Shown: one piece after another, positions 1 to 8,588 of the stretch
Position numbering within the stretch: position 1 is the stretch's first letter
How the letters are laid out: the number at the start of each line of letters is the position of its first letter
DNA from: Imtechella halotolerans
GTDB lineage: Bacteria; Bacteroidota; Bacteroidia; Flavobacteriales; Flavobacteriaceae
Direction: 5' to 3'
DNA length: 64,000 bases
Assembly: GCF_028743515.2 (NCBI RefSeq)
Contig: NZ_CP117969.2
Location: 3,009,501 to 3,073,500, forward strand
Position numbers and translations under genes: made by a program
The notes under the pieces: generated by a model
Seen by the model: only the letters and a program-made list of their open reading frames with translations
Databases searched by the model: none
What the model was told of the DNA's origin: nothing

Positions 1-155
1 AGGGACAGACTCTTATGCCTGTTCGTGGATATCTAACACCCGATAAATTAGAAGTTTTTCTTAAGTTTTTCAAAAATGATGATCATAAGAAAATAAGAAC
101 TCAGCAAGATTTTGATGCATATCAGAAGAATTTTAAATATGAGTTTAAAATCTAA
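1..155 (+). CDS. C-terminal fragment of an unidentified protein (possibly thioredoxin-fold)
   Basis: An open frame enters from the left edge (codon phase starting at base 3) and gives 50 residues before a TAA stop. The visible tail contains MPVRGYLTP followed by a basic and aromatic end. A hydrophobic strand, then GY and a helix is reminiscent of the last strand and helix of thioredoxin-like proteins, but this is a weak resemblance and no CxxC is within the fragment. A hairpin terminator follows 24 bp after the stop, which supports this being a genuine gene end. Its start and most of its domains lie outside the window. Confidence 0.5.
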   Translation, partial: GQTLMPVRGYLTPDKLEVFLKFFKNDDHKKIRTQQDFDAYQKNFKYEFKI

Positions 156-178
156 AATTATTTTTTAATCCATTATAC

Positions 179-220
179 AGCTCCCCTTTATGTGAATGCA
201 TTAAGGGGAGCTTTTGTTTT
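179..220 (+). terminator. Rho-independent terminator
   Basis: Perfect 10-bp inverted repeat: AGCTCCCCTT (179-188) pairs with AAGGGGAGCT (203-212). It is followed by a T-rich tract (cttttgtttt). It closes the gene entering from the left edge. The 200 bases from here to 430 hold no gene I can recognise. Confidence 0.85.
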
Positions 221-429
221 GAAGTGCACGTTGGTTTTCAGATTTGTTTTTATCCTTAACGACAAGATATAAAGGAGTGTATGACGGTAGTTTATGTGTC
301 ATAATTGGGTACCCACATGCAAACTATAGTACTCACGGTAAAATGATTTTGTAGCTGTAATGATTATGCTCAAGGAATTTATTCCAAGGGCATCACTAGA
401 GATTAATCAAGTATATAAATTGGTTTATT

Positions 430-1008
430 TTATAATATTCTTTTTGCCTTTACAAAGGCATTACTCCAGTATCCTTCCTTTAGAGAGGATATAATGACAC
501 CTCTTGAGGTTGATGAGTGAATGAATTTAATTTCTTTTCCAGCTTGAACAACCAGACCAACATGGTTGATTCGTTTCCCTCTATTGGTTACAAAAAAAAG
601 TAAATCACCAACACTGACCTGATCCAGTTTTATATCATCTCCTTCACGCGCCATTAGATAAGAGGACCTTTGTAGGGTTATGTCGTGATTAAGAAAAGTT
701 GTGTAGATTAATCCTGAACAATCCATTCCTTGACGTGTAGTTCCACCCATTCTGTACCTTGTTCCTGTATAAGAAAGGGCAGTTTCAATTATGGCGTCGA
801 CCTGAGAATTTGAAGAGGTAGGATTCGCTATTTTAAGATCCGTTGTAACAGATGGGAATGTTGGTTCTGTTATGTTTATGTAATTTGGTTCAGTTTTGAC
901 TATTCTAGTTGGTGAAACTACTTCTATACGTCTTGTGCTTCCACAAGAAGTTAAGACCAATGCGGTAAGGTAGATGAGTATGGAATGAGGAATTTTTTCT
1001 GATAACAT
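430..1008 (-). CDS. NlpC/P60 family lipoprotein (cell-wall endopeptidase)
   Basis: 192 residues. The N-terminal hydrophobic segment ends in a lipobox (LTSC, Cys22), so an outer-membrane or periplasmic lipoprotein is predicted. The C-terminal half is an NlpC/P60 domain: catalytic Cys97 in GMDCSG, the His149 of INHVGL, and a third polar residue, probably His164 of FIHSS. This family of papain-like peptidases cuts peptide cross-links or stem peptides of peptidoglycan. About 50 residues of low-complexity linker separate lipid anchor and domain. The start lies 24 bp after the lpxB stop, so it is probably the last gene of the surE-lpxB run. Substrate specificity cannot be read from the sequence. 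Confidence 0.88.
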   Translation of the reverse strand: MLSEKIPHSILIYLTALVLTSCGSTRRIEVVSPTRIVKTEPNYINITEPTFPSVTTDLKIANPTSSNSQVDAIIETALSYTGTRYRMGGTTRQGMDCSGLIYTTFLNHDITLQRSSYLMAREGDDIKLDQVSVGDLLFFVTNRGKRINHVGLVVQAGKEIKFIHSSTSRGVIISSLKEGYWSNAFVKAKRIL

Positions 1009-1032
1009 AGGGCTGCAAATTAGTAAAAAAAA

Positions 1033-2148
1033 TCAATGTTTATTACTTGAAATAATTAAGTCAGCTGTTTTTTGACTTGCACCGCGTCCACCTAATATCT
1101 GTTCTAATCTGTAATATTCCATAAAAAGGTGTTCCCGGTGGTTTTTATCTAATATTTTGCGAAGTTCTATTTCTAACTTTTTAGAGTTGCATTCACCTTG
1201 GATTAATTCTGTTACTACCTCCCGGTCCATGATTAAGTTGACCAGCGATATATATTTTAATGTAATTATTCTTTTTGCAATTTGATATGATACCCAATTA
1301 CCTTTATAGCATACTACTTCAGGTACTTTAAAAAGTGCAGTTTCTAGAGTGGCAGTACCACTTGTTACTATCGCAGCATGCGCAACACTTAAAAGATCAT
1401 ATGTTTTATTGGCAATATAACTGACGTCTTTAGAACCTATGAAGGGCTTATAAAATTCAAATTCCTGACTTGGAGCTCCAGCAATTACAAATTGATATTC
1501 AGGAAATTTAGGAAGCATTGTAAGCATGACATTTAACAATTTTTTGATTTCTTGCTTCCTGCTTCCAGGCAGTAATGCTATAATTGGTCGGTCGTCCAGG
1601 TTATTTGCCTTTTTGAAATCATCTGGATGGATCTGTTCTCTGTCTGCTATAGCATCAAGCAAGGGATGTCCGACAAAATGCACAGGGAACGAATGCTTTT
1701 TTTCGTAAAAATCCTTCTCAAAAGGAAGGATGACATACATTTTATCTACATCTCGCTTGATTGCTTTAATTCGATTTTCTTTCCAAGCCCATAACTGAGG
1801 AGAAATGTAATAATGTGTTGGAATACCTCTGAGTTTAGCCCAATGTGCTATACGCATATTAAAACCTGGATAATCTATAAAGATTAACACATCTGGTTTA
1901 AAAGCATTTATGTCTTCTTTGCATAAAGTGATGTTTTTTAGTATAGTACGTAGGTTTAGTAGTACTTCTAAAAAACCCATGAAGGCCAGATCTCGATAGT
2001 GTTTTACTAAGGTTCCTCCAACTTGTTGCATGAGATCACCACCCCAAAACCGGAATTCGGCCTGTGTGTCTTTTGCTTTAATAGCTTTCATTAGGTTGGA
2101 AGCATGTAAATCTCCTGAAGCTTCCCCGGCTATGAGGTAATATTTCAT
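1033..2148 (-). CDS. lpxB: Lipid-A-disaccharide synthase
   Basis: 371 residues, the usual length for LpxB. It transfers the 2,3-diacylglucosamine 1-phosphate unit onto UDP-2,3-diacylglucosamine to make the lipid A disaccharide, at the inner face of the cytoplasmic membrane. The family-typical N-terminus YLIAGEASGDLHAS is present, as are LLPGSRKQEIKKLL in the middle and the nucleotide-binding region SGTATLETAL near residue 265. It lies between a small membrane protein gene (27-bp gap) and the NlpC/P60 lipoprotein gene (24-bp gap) on the same strand, so co-transcription is likely. No truncation is seen. Confidence 0.95.
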   Translation of the reverse strand: MKYYLIAGEASGDLHASNLMKAIKAKDTQAEFRFWGGDLMQQVGGTLVKHYRDLAFMGFLEVLLNLRTILKNITLCKEDINAFKPDVLIFIDYPGFNMRIAHWAKLRGIPTHYYISPQLWAWKENRIKAIKRDVDKMYVILPFEKDFYEKKHSFPVHFVGHPLLDAIADREQIHPDDFKKANNLDDRPIIALLPGSRKQEIKKLLNVMLTMLPKFPEYQFVIAGAPSQEFEFYKPFIGSKDVSYIANKTYDLLSVAHAAIVTSGTATLETALFKVPEVVCYKGNWVSYQIAKRIITLKYISLVNLIMDREVVTELIQGECNSKKLEIELRKILDKNHREHLFMEYYRLEQILGGRGASQKTADLIISSNKH

Positions 2149-2175
2149 CTTGTTAAAATTTCGACCTGCTTTTAT

Positions 2176-2457
2176 TTATATGAACTTTTCAATTAGTATG
2201 AAAATTGCAGTTAGCATAGTAGCTAGAAGGACTCCTCTGGCTCGCTGGTCACGTTTTAATTTTAAAAAACCAAAAAAGGCGAAAAGGTTTAAAATGGCAC
2301 CCAATGCTAAAATACTTCCAAGATATCCTTGTTCTTGTGCTATTTGTAAAGTGGTAAGAAGGCTAAGTTTTGAAAATATAAAAACATACGCTATGACACC
2401 GACAATATTCGCAATAAAACCAACTGTCAATCCAATGAAAAGATCTTTTTTAGTCAT
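2176..2457 (-). CDS. Small membrane protein of unknown function
   Basis: 93 residues with three probable membrane helices (about 7-29, 45-65 and 75-92) and a short basic loop KLKRDQRARG before the last one. I do not recognise a characterised family. The start codon overlaps the end of surE by 8 bp, which implies translational coupling, and lpxB follows at 27 bp. Its place between surE and lpxB suggests an accessory envelope role, but this rests on gene order alone. Confidence 0.8.
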   Translation of the reverse strand: MTKKDLFIGLTVGFIANIVGVIAYVFIFSKLSLLTTLQIAQEQGYLGSILALGAILNLFAFFGFLKLKRDQRARGVLLATMLTAIFILIEKFI

Positions 2458-3226
2458 TCAGTTTCCAAGTATTTAATTTTTGAATAGCGTGATGAGCCGT
2501 TAAATCAAATTGGACAGGTACCACGGAAATATATCCGTTTTCAAGTGCCCATTCATCAGTGTCTTGACCCTTGTCTTGATTTACAAATTTACCAGTTAAC
2601 CAGTAATAATTTCTTCCTTGAGGATTTACACGTTTGTCAAATTCTTCAGCCCAAAATGCCTTCGCTTGACGACATACCTTAATTCCTTTTATTTCATTTT
2701 CTTTAAGCTTAGGTATATTGACGTTAAGAACAACATTTTCTGGGATGCCTTCCTCAAGAGCATTTAATGTAATTCGTTTAATGTAATTTCTGGCTGCATC
2801 AAAATCTGCTTCCCAATTATAATCTAGAAGTGAAAAACCAATAGCAGGGATTCCTTCTATTCCTGCTTCTACAGCCGCACTCATAGTTCCTGAGTATATT
2901 ACATTAATGGATGAATTCGAACCATGGTTAATGCCACTAACACATAAATCTGGTTTTCGATTAAGGAGTTCATTGACTGCAAGTTTTACACAATCTACCG
3001 GGGTTCCGCTGCAACTGTATTCTATTTGTTCCCCATCATCTATTGTAATAGGACTGCAGTACAATGTAGAGTTTATAGTTATTGCATGGCCCATTGCACT
3101 TTGAGGGCTGTCTGGAGCAACGACTACCACGTCACCCAATTCATTCATGATTTTTATAAGACATCTAAGACCCGGGGCTGTAATACCATCATCGTTAGTT
3201 ACTAATATTAAAGGCTTTTTTTGCAT
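2450..3226 (-). CDS. surE: 5'/3'-nucleotidase SurE
   Basis: 258 residues. SurE is a metal-dependent nucleoside monophosphate phosphatase of the cytosol. The N-terminal LVTNDDGI motif carries the two adjacent metal-binding aspartates; PDSPQSAMGHAIT and SGINHGSNSS supply the other conserved loops of the family. It heads a leftward run with the small membrane protein, lpxB and the NlpC/P60 lipoprotein. A TATTTTTG element (3249-3256, complementary strand), of the Bacteroidota -7 type, lies 22 bp before the ATG, although no good TTTG partner is seen. Length and motifs are complete. Confidence 0.95.
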   Translation of the reverse strand: MQKKPLILVTNDDGITAPGLRCLIKIMNELGDVVVVAPDSPQSAMGHAITINSTLYCSPITIDDGEQIEYSCSGTPVDCVKLAVNELLNRKPDLCVSGINHGSNSSINVIYSGTMSAAVEAGIEGIPAIGFSLLDYNWEADFDAARNYIKRITLNALEEGIPENVVLNVNIPKLKENEIKGIKVCRQAKAFWAEEFDKRVNPQGRNYYWLTGKFVNQDKGQDTDEWALENGYISVVPVQFDLTAHHAIQKLNTWKLND

Positions 3227-3475
3227 AAGAAAGAAGGATTGTTTGCAACAAAAATAAGCATTTTAAGGGTTATGAAAAGATTACCGGTCGTTTAACAAAA
3301 AATTAGTATCATTGTAAATCAATGGCACAGTTTTTTATATAATTTTAGTGTCAATTCATTTTTCGTAAACTACAGCTGTGTTTAATTGTTGAATGAATAC
3401 AAGGAAGAAAAAAATAGTAGGACGTTTTTTGTGGACTCAACTAATGTCTATACCACCCTCAAAAATGAAAAAGGA

Positions 3476-5584
3476 ATGAAAAGGAATCTAACCTATTTAC
3501 TGTTTGTAGTTCTAATTTCGGCTGCCTCATGTAGCTTTACTACGAAGTCTTTTGATAATCCAGATAAAGACAAAGTATTACTTGAAATTATTAAATATGT
3601 AGTTGAGAGAGGTCATTTTGATCCTAAATCAACAGATGATGAATACTCTAAAGGAGTGTTCAATAGTTTTATAGAAGCTATAGATGGACAAAAACGATAC
3701 TTTTTGCAATCGGATATTGATGACTTTAAGAAGTATGAACTAGAGATAGATGATCAATTGAAAAACAATTCACTTGAGTTTTTTAATGTATCTCACGAAC
3801 GACTTTTAAAGCGTATGGAAGAGTCAAAAGCAATTGTTGAAGAAGTGCTCGTTGATCCTTTTGATTTTTCTACTCAAGAAACTATTAATGTGGATTATGA
3901 AAATTTACCATATGCCACCAATAAGGCTAATTTAAAAGAACGTTGGCGTAAACTTTTAATGTTCTCTACATTGTCGAGTTATCATAGTAAAATGAAAGAG
4001 AATAGTAATTCTGAAAACCCTCGAAGCTCTGCTGAAATTGAAAAAGAAGCTAGAGAGGCAACTCGCAAAACTATTATGGAGTCGTTTGGGTTAATGAATG
4101 ATTTACAGCGTCGTGATTGGTTCTCAATGTATGTTAATAGTCTTGTCGAAGAATTTGATCCACATACTAATTATTTTGCCCCTGAGGATAAGGATCGTTT
4201 TGATGTGAGTATGTCAGGTAAATTTGAAGGTATAGGTGCTCGTTTACAAAAACGTACCGATGGAATAAGAATAGTTGAAGTTATTTCGGGTGGACCTGTA
4301 TGGAAAGAGAAAAGCCTTGAGGTTGGTGATGAAATAATGAAGGTTGCCCAAGAGGGAGAACAGCCCGTTGACATTGCAGGTATGCGTTTGGACGATGCAG
4401 TAAAGTTGATTAAGGGACCTAAAGGGACCAAGGTGTTTCTTACAGTGAAACGAGTAGATGGTACTAATGAGGTTGTGTCGATTGTTCGTGATATTGTTGA
4501 ATTGGAAGAATCTTATGCCAAAACGGCCTTAGTAAGTCATAAAAATCACACTTTTGGAGTCATTAATTTACCTAAGTTTTATATAGATTTTAAAGATTAT
4601 AAGGAGCGAAATGCGGCCTCAGATGTTGCACTTGAAATTGAAAGATTAAAGGCAGAAGGAATGGATGGTCTGGTACTTGATTTACGTGATAATGGTGGAG
4701 GATCTTTGAAAACTGTTGTAGATATGGCAGGTTTCTTTATAAAAGAGGGCCCCGTGGTTCAAGTAAAATCGGCCGGTCAACGTAAGGATGTCTTAAGTGA
4801 TACCGATAAATCGATACTGTGGGATGGTCCTTTGGTGATTCTTGTGAACGAATTATCGGCTTCTGCTTCTGAGATTTTGGCTGCTGCTATGCAGGATTAT
4901 AAACGTGCTATTGTAATTGGAAGCAAACAAACCTATGGGAAGGGAACCGTTCAGAATGTGATTGATTTAAATCAGTTTTTGCAAAACAGTGATTTAGGAG
5001 ATGTAGGAGCTTTGAAAATAACAACTCAAAAGTTTTATCGTATTAATGGTGGGTCTACTCAATTAGAGGGCGTTAAGGGTGATGTAGTGGTTCCTGATCG
5101 TTACAGTTATATTAATATAGGAGAAAAGGATCAGAAAAATCCGTTGTCATGGGATCGTATAGAACCGGCTTCTTATGAAAAGTGGGACGGGATAATGAAT
5201 TATGAAGAAACCGTGAAGAATAGTCAAGAGCGTATGGCTAACAATGACTATTTGAAGCTGGTTGATGAAAATGCAAGATGGGTTAAAAAGCAACAAGACA
5301 ATATGGTCTATCCACTTAATTATGAGGCCTTCAAGCGGGAGTTGGAAAAAGATGAAAGCATGGCGAAGCGTTTCAAAAAACTTTCTGAATACAAAACAAA
5401 TCTAACATTCTTATCATTACCTTATGAGCAAAAAGAGGTGGAGAAGGATGAGGAGCTTAAATTACGTAGAGATCGTTGGCACGAAGCACTTTCGGGGGAT
5501 GTATATGTAGAGGAAGCCATTAATGTGTTAACTGATTTAAAAGAAGCTACAGTTAAACAACGTGTAGCGGCTATAAAAGGATAG
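3476..5584 (+). CDS. prc: Carboxy-terminal processing (tail-specific) protease, S41 family
   Basis: 702 residues from the ATG at 3476. A longer frame opens at a TTG at 3386 but would bury the signal peptide; the chosen start gives a clean lipoprotein signal ending in SAASC (Cys19). Domain order is that of the large Prc/Tsp type: N-terminal helical region, PDZ (about residues 220-310), S41 catalytic domain with SASASE (461-466) and YGKGT (Lys489) forming the Ser/Lys site, then the long C-terminal helical domain. Such proteases trim or degrade envelope proteins by their C-termini. The next gene starts 1 nt after the stop, indicating tight coupling to an ABC permease. Confidence 0.93.
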   Translation: MKRNLTYLLFVVLISAASCSFTTKSFDNPDKDKVLLEIIKYVVERGHFDPKSTDDEYSKGVFNSFIEAIDGQKRYFLQSDIDDFKKYELEIDDQLKNNSLEFFNVSHERLLKRMEESKAIVEEVLVDPFDFSTQETINVDYENLPYATNKANLKERWRKLLMFSTLSSYHSKMKENSNSENPRSSAEIEKEAREATRKTIMESFGLMNDLQRRDWFSMYVNSLVEEFDPHTNYFAPEDKDRFDVSMSGKFEGIGARLQKRTDGIRIVEVISGGPVWKEKSLEVGDEIMKVAQEGEQPVDIAGMRLDDAVKLIKGPKGTKVFLTVKRVDGTNEVVSIVRDIVELEESYAKTALVSHKNHTFGVINLPKFYIDFKDYKERNAASDVALEIERLKAEGMDGLVLDLRDNGGGSLKTVVDMAGFFIKEGPVVQVKSAGQRKDVLSDTDKSILWDGPLVILVNELSASASEILAAAMQDYKRAIVIGSKQTYGKGTVQNVIDLNQFLQNSDLGDVGALKITTQKFYRINGGSTQLEGVKGDVVVPDRYSYINIGEKDQKNPLSWDRIEPASYEKWDGIMNYEETVKNSQERMANNDYLKLVDENARWVKKQQDNMVYPLNYEAFKRELEKDESMAKRFKKLSEYKTNLTFLSLPYEQKEVEKDEELKLRRDRWHEALSGDVYVEEAINVLTDLKEATVKQRVAAIKG

Positions 5585-5585
5585 T

Positions 5586-6692
5586 ATGAATGAACAAGTC
5601 AGTTCATTAACAACACTGGCGCTCCAAAAGTTTAAAAGAAACTTTTGGGGCGTTTTAAGTTTGTGTTTTATTACATGCTGTGGCTTACTTGCCGTATTTG
5701 CGTATGTTTTGGCTCCAGATAATTCGGTTAATGCGAATCATATGCAACTTACCATTCATTCGCAGCCTCCAGGTTTTTCAGTTGATATGCTAAGGATACC
5801 TTCCGAAAATAAAGAAACACAATCTGTTTTGAGTCGTTGGTTTTTTGGAAGTCGGGCAACGGAAACTGAAATTCCAATAGTTTCCTATAAGGTGGTGGAT
5901 TCTTTGTTGTATTATAATGAATATCTACCCGATGGCGTGATGGGGTTGGAAAAGGTGGTTCCTTTATCGAAATGGGGAGCTGATGCCACTTCTGATGTTG
6001 TGGAAAAATGGATTGATACTAGAACATTTTGGCTAGGGACAGATAAGTATGGTCGAGATATGTTAAGCAGAATGCTTGTGGGAACTCGAATTTCTTTTTC
6101 AATTGGGTTTATAGCAGTTTTTATTTCTCTGATTATTGGAATTACGCTGGGGGCTTTGGCAGGTTATTTTGGAGGAAGAATTGATGCTTTAATTATGTGG
6201 TTTATTAATGTAACTTGGTCTATACCTACTTTACTGCTTGTTATTGCCATGACATTGGCACTAGGTAAGGGTTATTGGCAAGTTTTTATTGCAGTAGGAT
6301 TGACTATGTGGGTTGAGGTTGCTAGGGTTGTGAGAGGTCAAGTTTTGAGTGTAAAAGAGACACAGTATGTCACTGCTGCAAAGGCATTGGGATATGGACA
6401 TCTGCGCATTGTCTTCAAGCATATTTTGCCAAATGTTATGGCCCCAGTCATTGTGATTGCGGCTGCTAATTTTGCCTCAGCAATTTTGGTAGAAAGTGGG
6501 TTGAGCTTTTTAGGGATTGGGGCACAGCCTCCCACACCAAGTTGGGGTGCTATGATTAAGGATCATTACAGTTATATTATTTTAGGAAAAGCATATTTAG
6601 CATTGGTGCCTGGGGTTGCCATAATGAGTCTTGTGATGGCATTTATGCTTGTAGGTAACGGGCTTAGAGATGCCTTAGATGTAAAAAATTAA
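5586..6692 (+). CDS. ABC transporter permease, OppC/DppC type, without visible partners
   Basis: 368 residues. The OppC-type signature FWLGTDKYGRDMLSRML precedes a binding-protein-dependent permease domain with about five further membrane helices and the EAA loop (TAAKALGYGHLRIVFKHILPN). Such proteins form one half of an oligopeptide or dipeptide import channel. About 100 residues lie between the first helix and the signature, longer than in typical DppC. No OppB-type partner, ATPase or binding protein lies nearby. The ATG begins 1 nt after the prc stop. The transported substrate cannot be inferred. Confidence 0.87.
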   Translation: MNEQVSSLTTLALQKFKRNFWGVLSLCFITCCGLLAVFAYVLAPDNSVNANHMQLTIHSQPPGFSVDMLRIPSENKETQSVLSRWFFGSRATETEIPIVSYKVVDSLLYYNEYLPDGVMGLEKVVPLSKWGADATSDVVEKWIDTRTFWLGTDKYGRDMLSRMLVGTRISFSIGFIAVFISLIIGITLGALAGYFGGRIDALIMWFINVTWSIPTLLLVIAMTLALGKGYWQVFIAVGLTMWVEVARVVRGQVLSVKETQYVTAAKALGYGHLRIVFKHILPNVMAPVIVIAAANFASAILVESGLSFLGIGAQPPTPSWGAMIKDHYSYIILGKAYLALVPGVAIMSLVMAFMLVGNGLRDALDVKN

Positions 6693-6713
6693 AGTCCGCA
6701 ATTAGCGGACTTT
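6691..6713. terminator. Bidirectional hairpin between convergent genes
   Basis: Perfect 9-bp stem: AAAGTCCGC (6691-6699) with GCGGACTTT (6705-6713), loop AATTA. It overlaps the stop codon of the permease gene and lies just beyond the stop of the facing coiled-coil gene. There is only a short T or A tract on either side, so efficiency is uncertain, but the placement fits termination for both genes. Confidence 0.7.
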
Positions 6714-6725
6714 ATGTATTAGTAA

Positions 6726-7214
6726 TTATTGTTTTCTTCTGGTGAATTCACGTTCTGCTTTCTCTTGTTTGAACTGTAGTTCTTTTAATTTAATTCGCTG
6801 ATTGCCTATTTTATGTTCCCATTTTTGCATTTGTTCAGCTGTTAGTTTACCCTTTAGCCTTTTTTGATTGTAGCTATGTTGATCTCTTGTGATTTTTAAT
6901 TCAGCTTTGCGAACACGATCTTGTGCCTTGATCATCTGTTTTTCTGCTTTTTGAGTTTTAGCTAGTGCACGTTCAGCTTTTTTTTGGGCCTTTTCAGCTC
7001 GTTTGCGCTGTTTTTCTAGGTTTTTAGCAGCTTTGATTTCTTTAGCTTTTTTCTTGTCTTCTTCTTTCTGAATGCGTGCTTGTTCTTTTGCTAGCGATTT
7101 TTCAAGTTTAAGTTGTGTCGCAATTGAATCTTGGATTTTGACATTTTCTTGAGCAGGGGCTTGCCAAGCTATAAGGCTTAGTAATAGAAAAAGTACTGTA
7201 AAATTCGTCTTCAT
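6726..7214 (-). CDS. Secreted Lys/Glu/Ala-rich coiled-coil protein of unknown function
   Basis: 162 residues. A signal peptide (hydrophobic core FTVLFLLLSLIAW, cleavage likely after APA) is followed by an almost unbroken run of K, E, A, Q and R with heptad-like spacing to the C-terminus, indicating one long charged helix or coiled coil. The periplasm is the likely location. No enzymatic motif is visible. It lies 81 bp downstream of rodA on the same strand, so it may be read from the mre cluster, but a separate promoter is possible. Highly charged helical proteins of this sort are common in Flavobacteriia; no function is assigned. Confidence 0.75.
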   Translation of the reverse strand: MKTNFTVLFLLLSLIAWQAPAQENVKIQDSIATQLKLEKSLAKEQARIQKEEDKKKAKEIKAAKNLEKQRKRAEKAQKKAERALAKTQKAEKQMIKAQDRVRKAELKITRDQHSYNQKRLKGKLTAEQMQKWEHKIGNQRIKLKELQFKQEKAEREFTRRKQ

Positions 7215-7295
7215 AGATTATTTTTAGTTTAAAAGATAATATTGCTTAATTACGGAGATGCAAATGTATAGAAAACTAATTGAAAGTAGTTATGC

Positions 7296-8588
7296 CTATC
7301 GCTCCATCCAATCATTAATGCGATTGGCATCGAACTTTAAAAATATAAATAATAGAATAGTGAAGCCCCATAATCCAGAACCACCGTAACTAAAAAAGGG
7401 TAATGGTATACCAATAGTGGGTAATAAGCCAATCACCATACCAATGTTGATCATAAAGTGGAAAAACAATATCGATACCACGCTATATCCATAAATTCTA
7501 CTGAATTGTGATTTTTGTCTTTCAGCAAGATAGAGTAGACGAAGTAATAGGGCGGTAAATAGTAATACAACTAATGATGTACCTATAAATCCCCATTCTT
7601 CCCCTAATGTTGTAAAAATGTAGTCTGTGTCTTGTTCGGGAACAAAGTTTCCTTTGGTACGTGTTCCCTCCATGAAACCTTTGCCAAGTATTCCTCCTGA
7701 TCCAATAGCTGTTTCAGACTGATGGGTGTTGTATCCTACAGTGCGTTTGAGTTGATCATTATTAGTAATTTCATTATCTAAACGCAGCCAAAGACTAAAT
7801 CGGTCTCTGTGGTGTTGTTTAAAGACGTTTTCATAGACCATATTAGTTGAAAAGGATACGAGACCACAAAGTAGTACCATGGCAATAATTGGAAAGATAC
7901 TAACTTTCTTAGCGCGTTTTTTTCTAAGGTAGTAATATAATGCTCCTAAAATAAAAGAGGTTAGGATTGTAAGAACTAAACCGAACTTAAGTGTAGATAT
8001 AAAAATGATGGTTAACAATGTACCTACTACTAGGTAGGCTGCTGGTAATCCTTCACGATACATTACAAAAAAGAAGGATGCATAAACAACCGTACTTCCT
8101 GGGTCAGGTTGCAGTATAATAAGTAAAGCTGGTATAGCAAGAATTGCAAATAGTCTAAGTTGATCTGAAAAAAGTTTTATATTAGTTTGAATGTCACTGA
8201 GATATTTAGAAACTGCCAATGCTGTGGCCACCTTAGCAAATTCTGAGGGTTGTAGGGTGAAGGGACCAATACTGTACCAGGCAGTAGCTCCATTGATATT
8301 TTTTCCAAATAGAAATAATCCTGCTAAAAGTACAATAGATGATAGGTAGAAAATACTAGCAAATCGTTCATAAAATTTAGCCTCAATGGAAAGTACAAAT
8401 ATAATTAACAAAACACTTAGACAAATGAAAATAAGTTGTTTGCCGTATGGTTGGTCTAGGTTAAATAAAGCTGAATTTTCATGAACATGTGTTGTGGAGT
8501 AAATATTTAGCCAACCAATACCAACTAGAGCTAAGTATAGCAATATACTCAACCAATCGATTTTTTGTAATACAACATTTTTGGCCAT
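7296..8588 (-). CDS. rodA: Peptidoglycan glycosyltransferase RodA (SEDS family)
   Basis: 430 residues with about ten membrane helices. SEDS-family signatures include PSEFAKVATALAVSKYL (WHNTLQPSE-like region) and the C-terminal LLPTIGIPLPFFSYGGSG. RodA polymerises glycan strands during side-wall growth, working with the class B transpeptidase PBP2. The start codon overlaps the PBP2 stop (TAATG on the coding strand), so translation is coupled. It is the last gene of the mreB-mreC-mreD-PBP2-rodA cluster. The loop of about 90 residues before the last helices is the expected extracytoplasmic one. Confidence 0.95.
   Translation of the reverse strand: MAKNVVLQKIDWLSILLYLALVGIGWLNIYSTTHVHENSALFNLDQPYGKQLIFICLSVLLIIFVLSIEAKFYERFASIFYLSSIVLLAGLFLFGKNINGATAWYSIGPFTLQPSEFAKVATALAVSKYLSDIQTNIKLFSDQLRLFAILAIPALLIILQPDPGSTVVYASFFFVMYREGLPAAYLVVGTLLTIIFISTLKFGLVLTILTSFILGALYYYLRKKRAKKVSIFPIIAMVLLCGLVSFSTNMVYENVFKQHHRDRFSLWLRLDNEITNNDQLKRTVGYNTHQSETAIGSGGILGKGFMEGTRTKGNFVPEQDTDYIFTTLGEEWGFIGTSLVVLLFTALLLRLLYLAERQKSQFSRIYGYSVVSILFFHFMINIGMVIGLLPTIGIPLPFFSYGGSGLWGFTILLFIFLKFDANRINDWMER

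Noticed and set aside
3386-3475. N-terminal extension of Prc from a TTG codon
   Set aside because: It would place 30 polar residues before a clear lipoprotein signal peptide; the ATG at 3476 is the better start.
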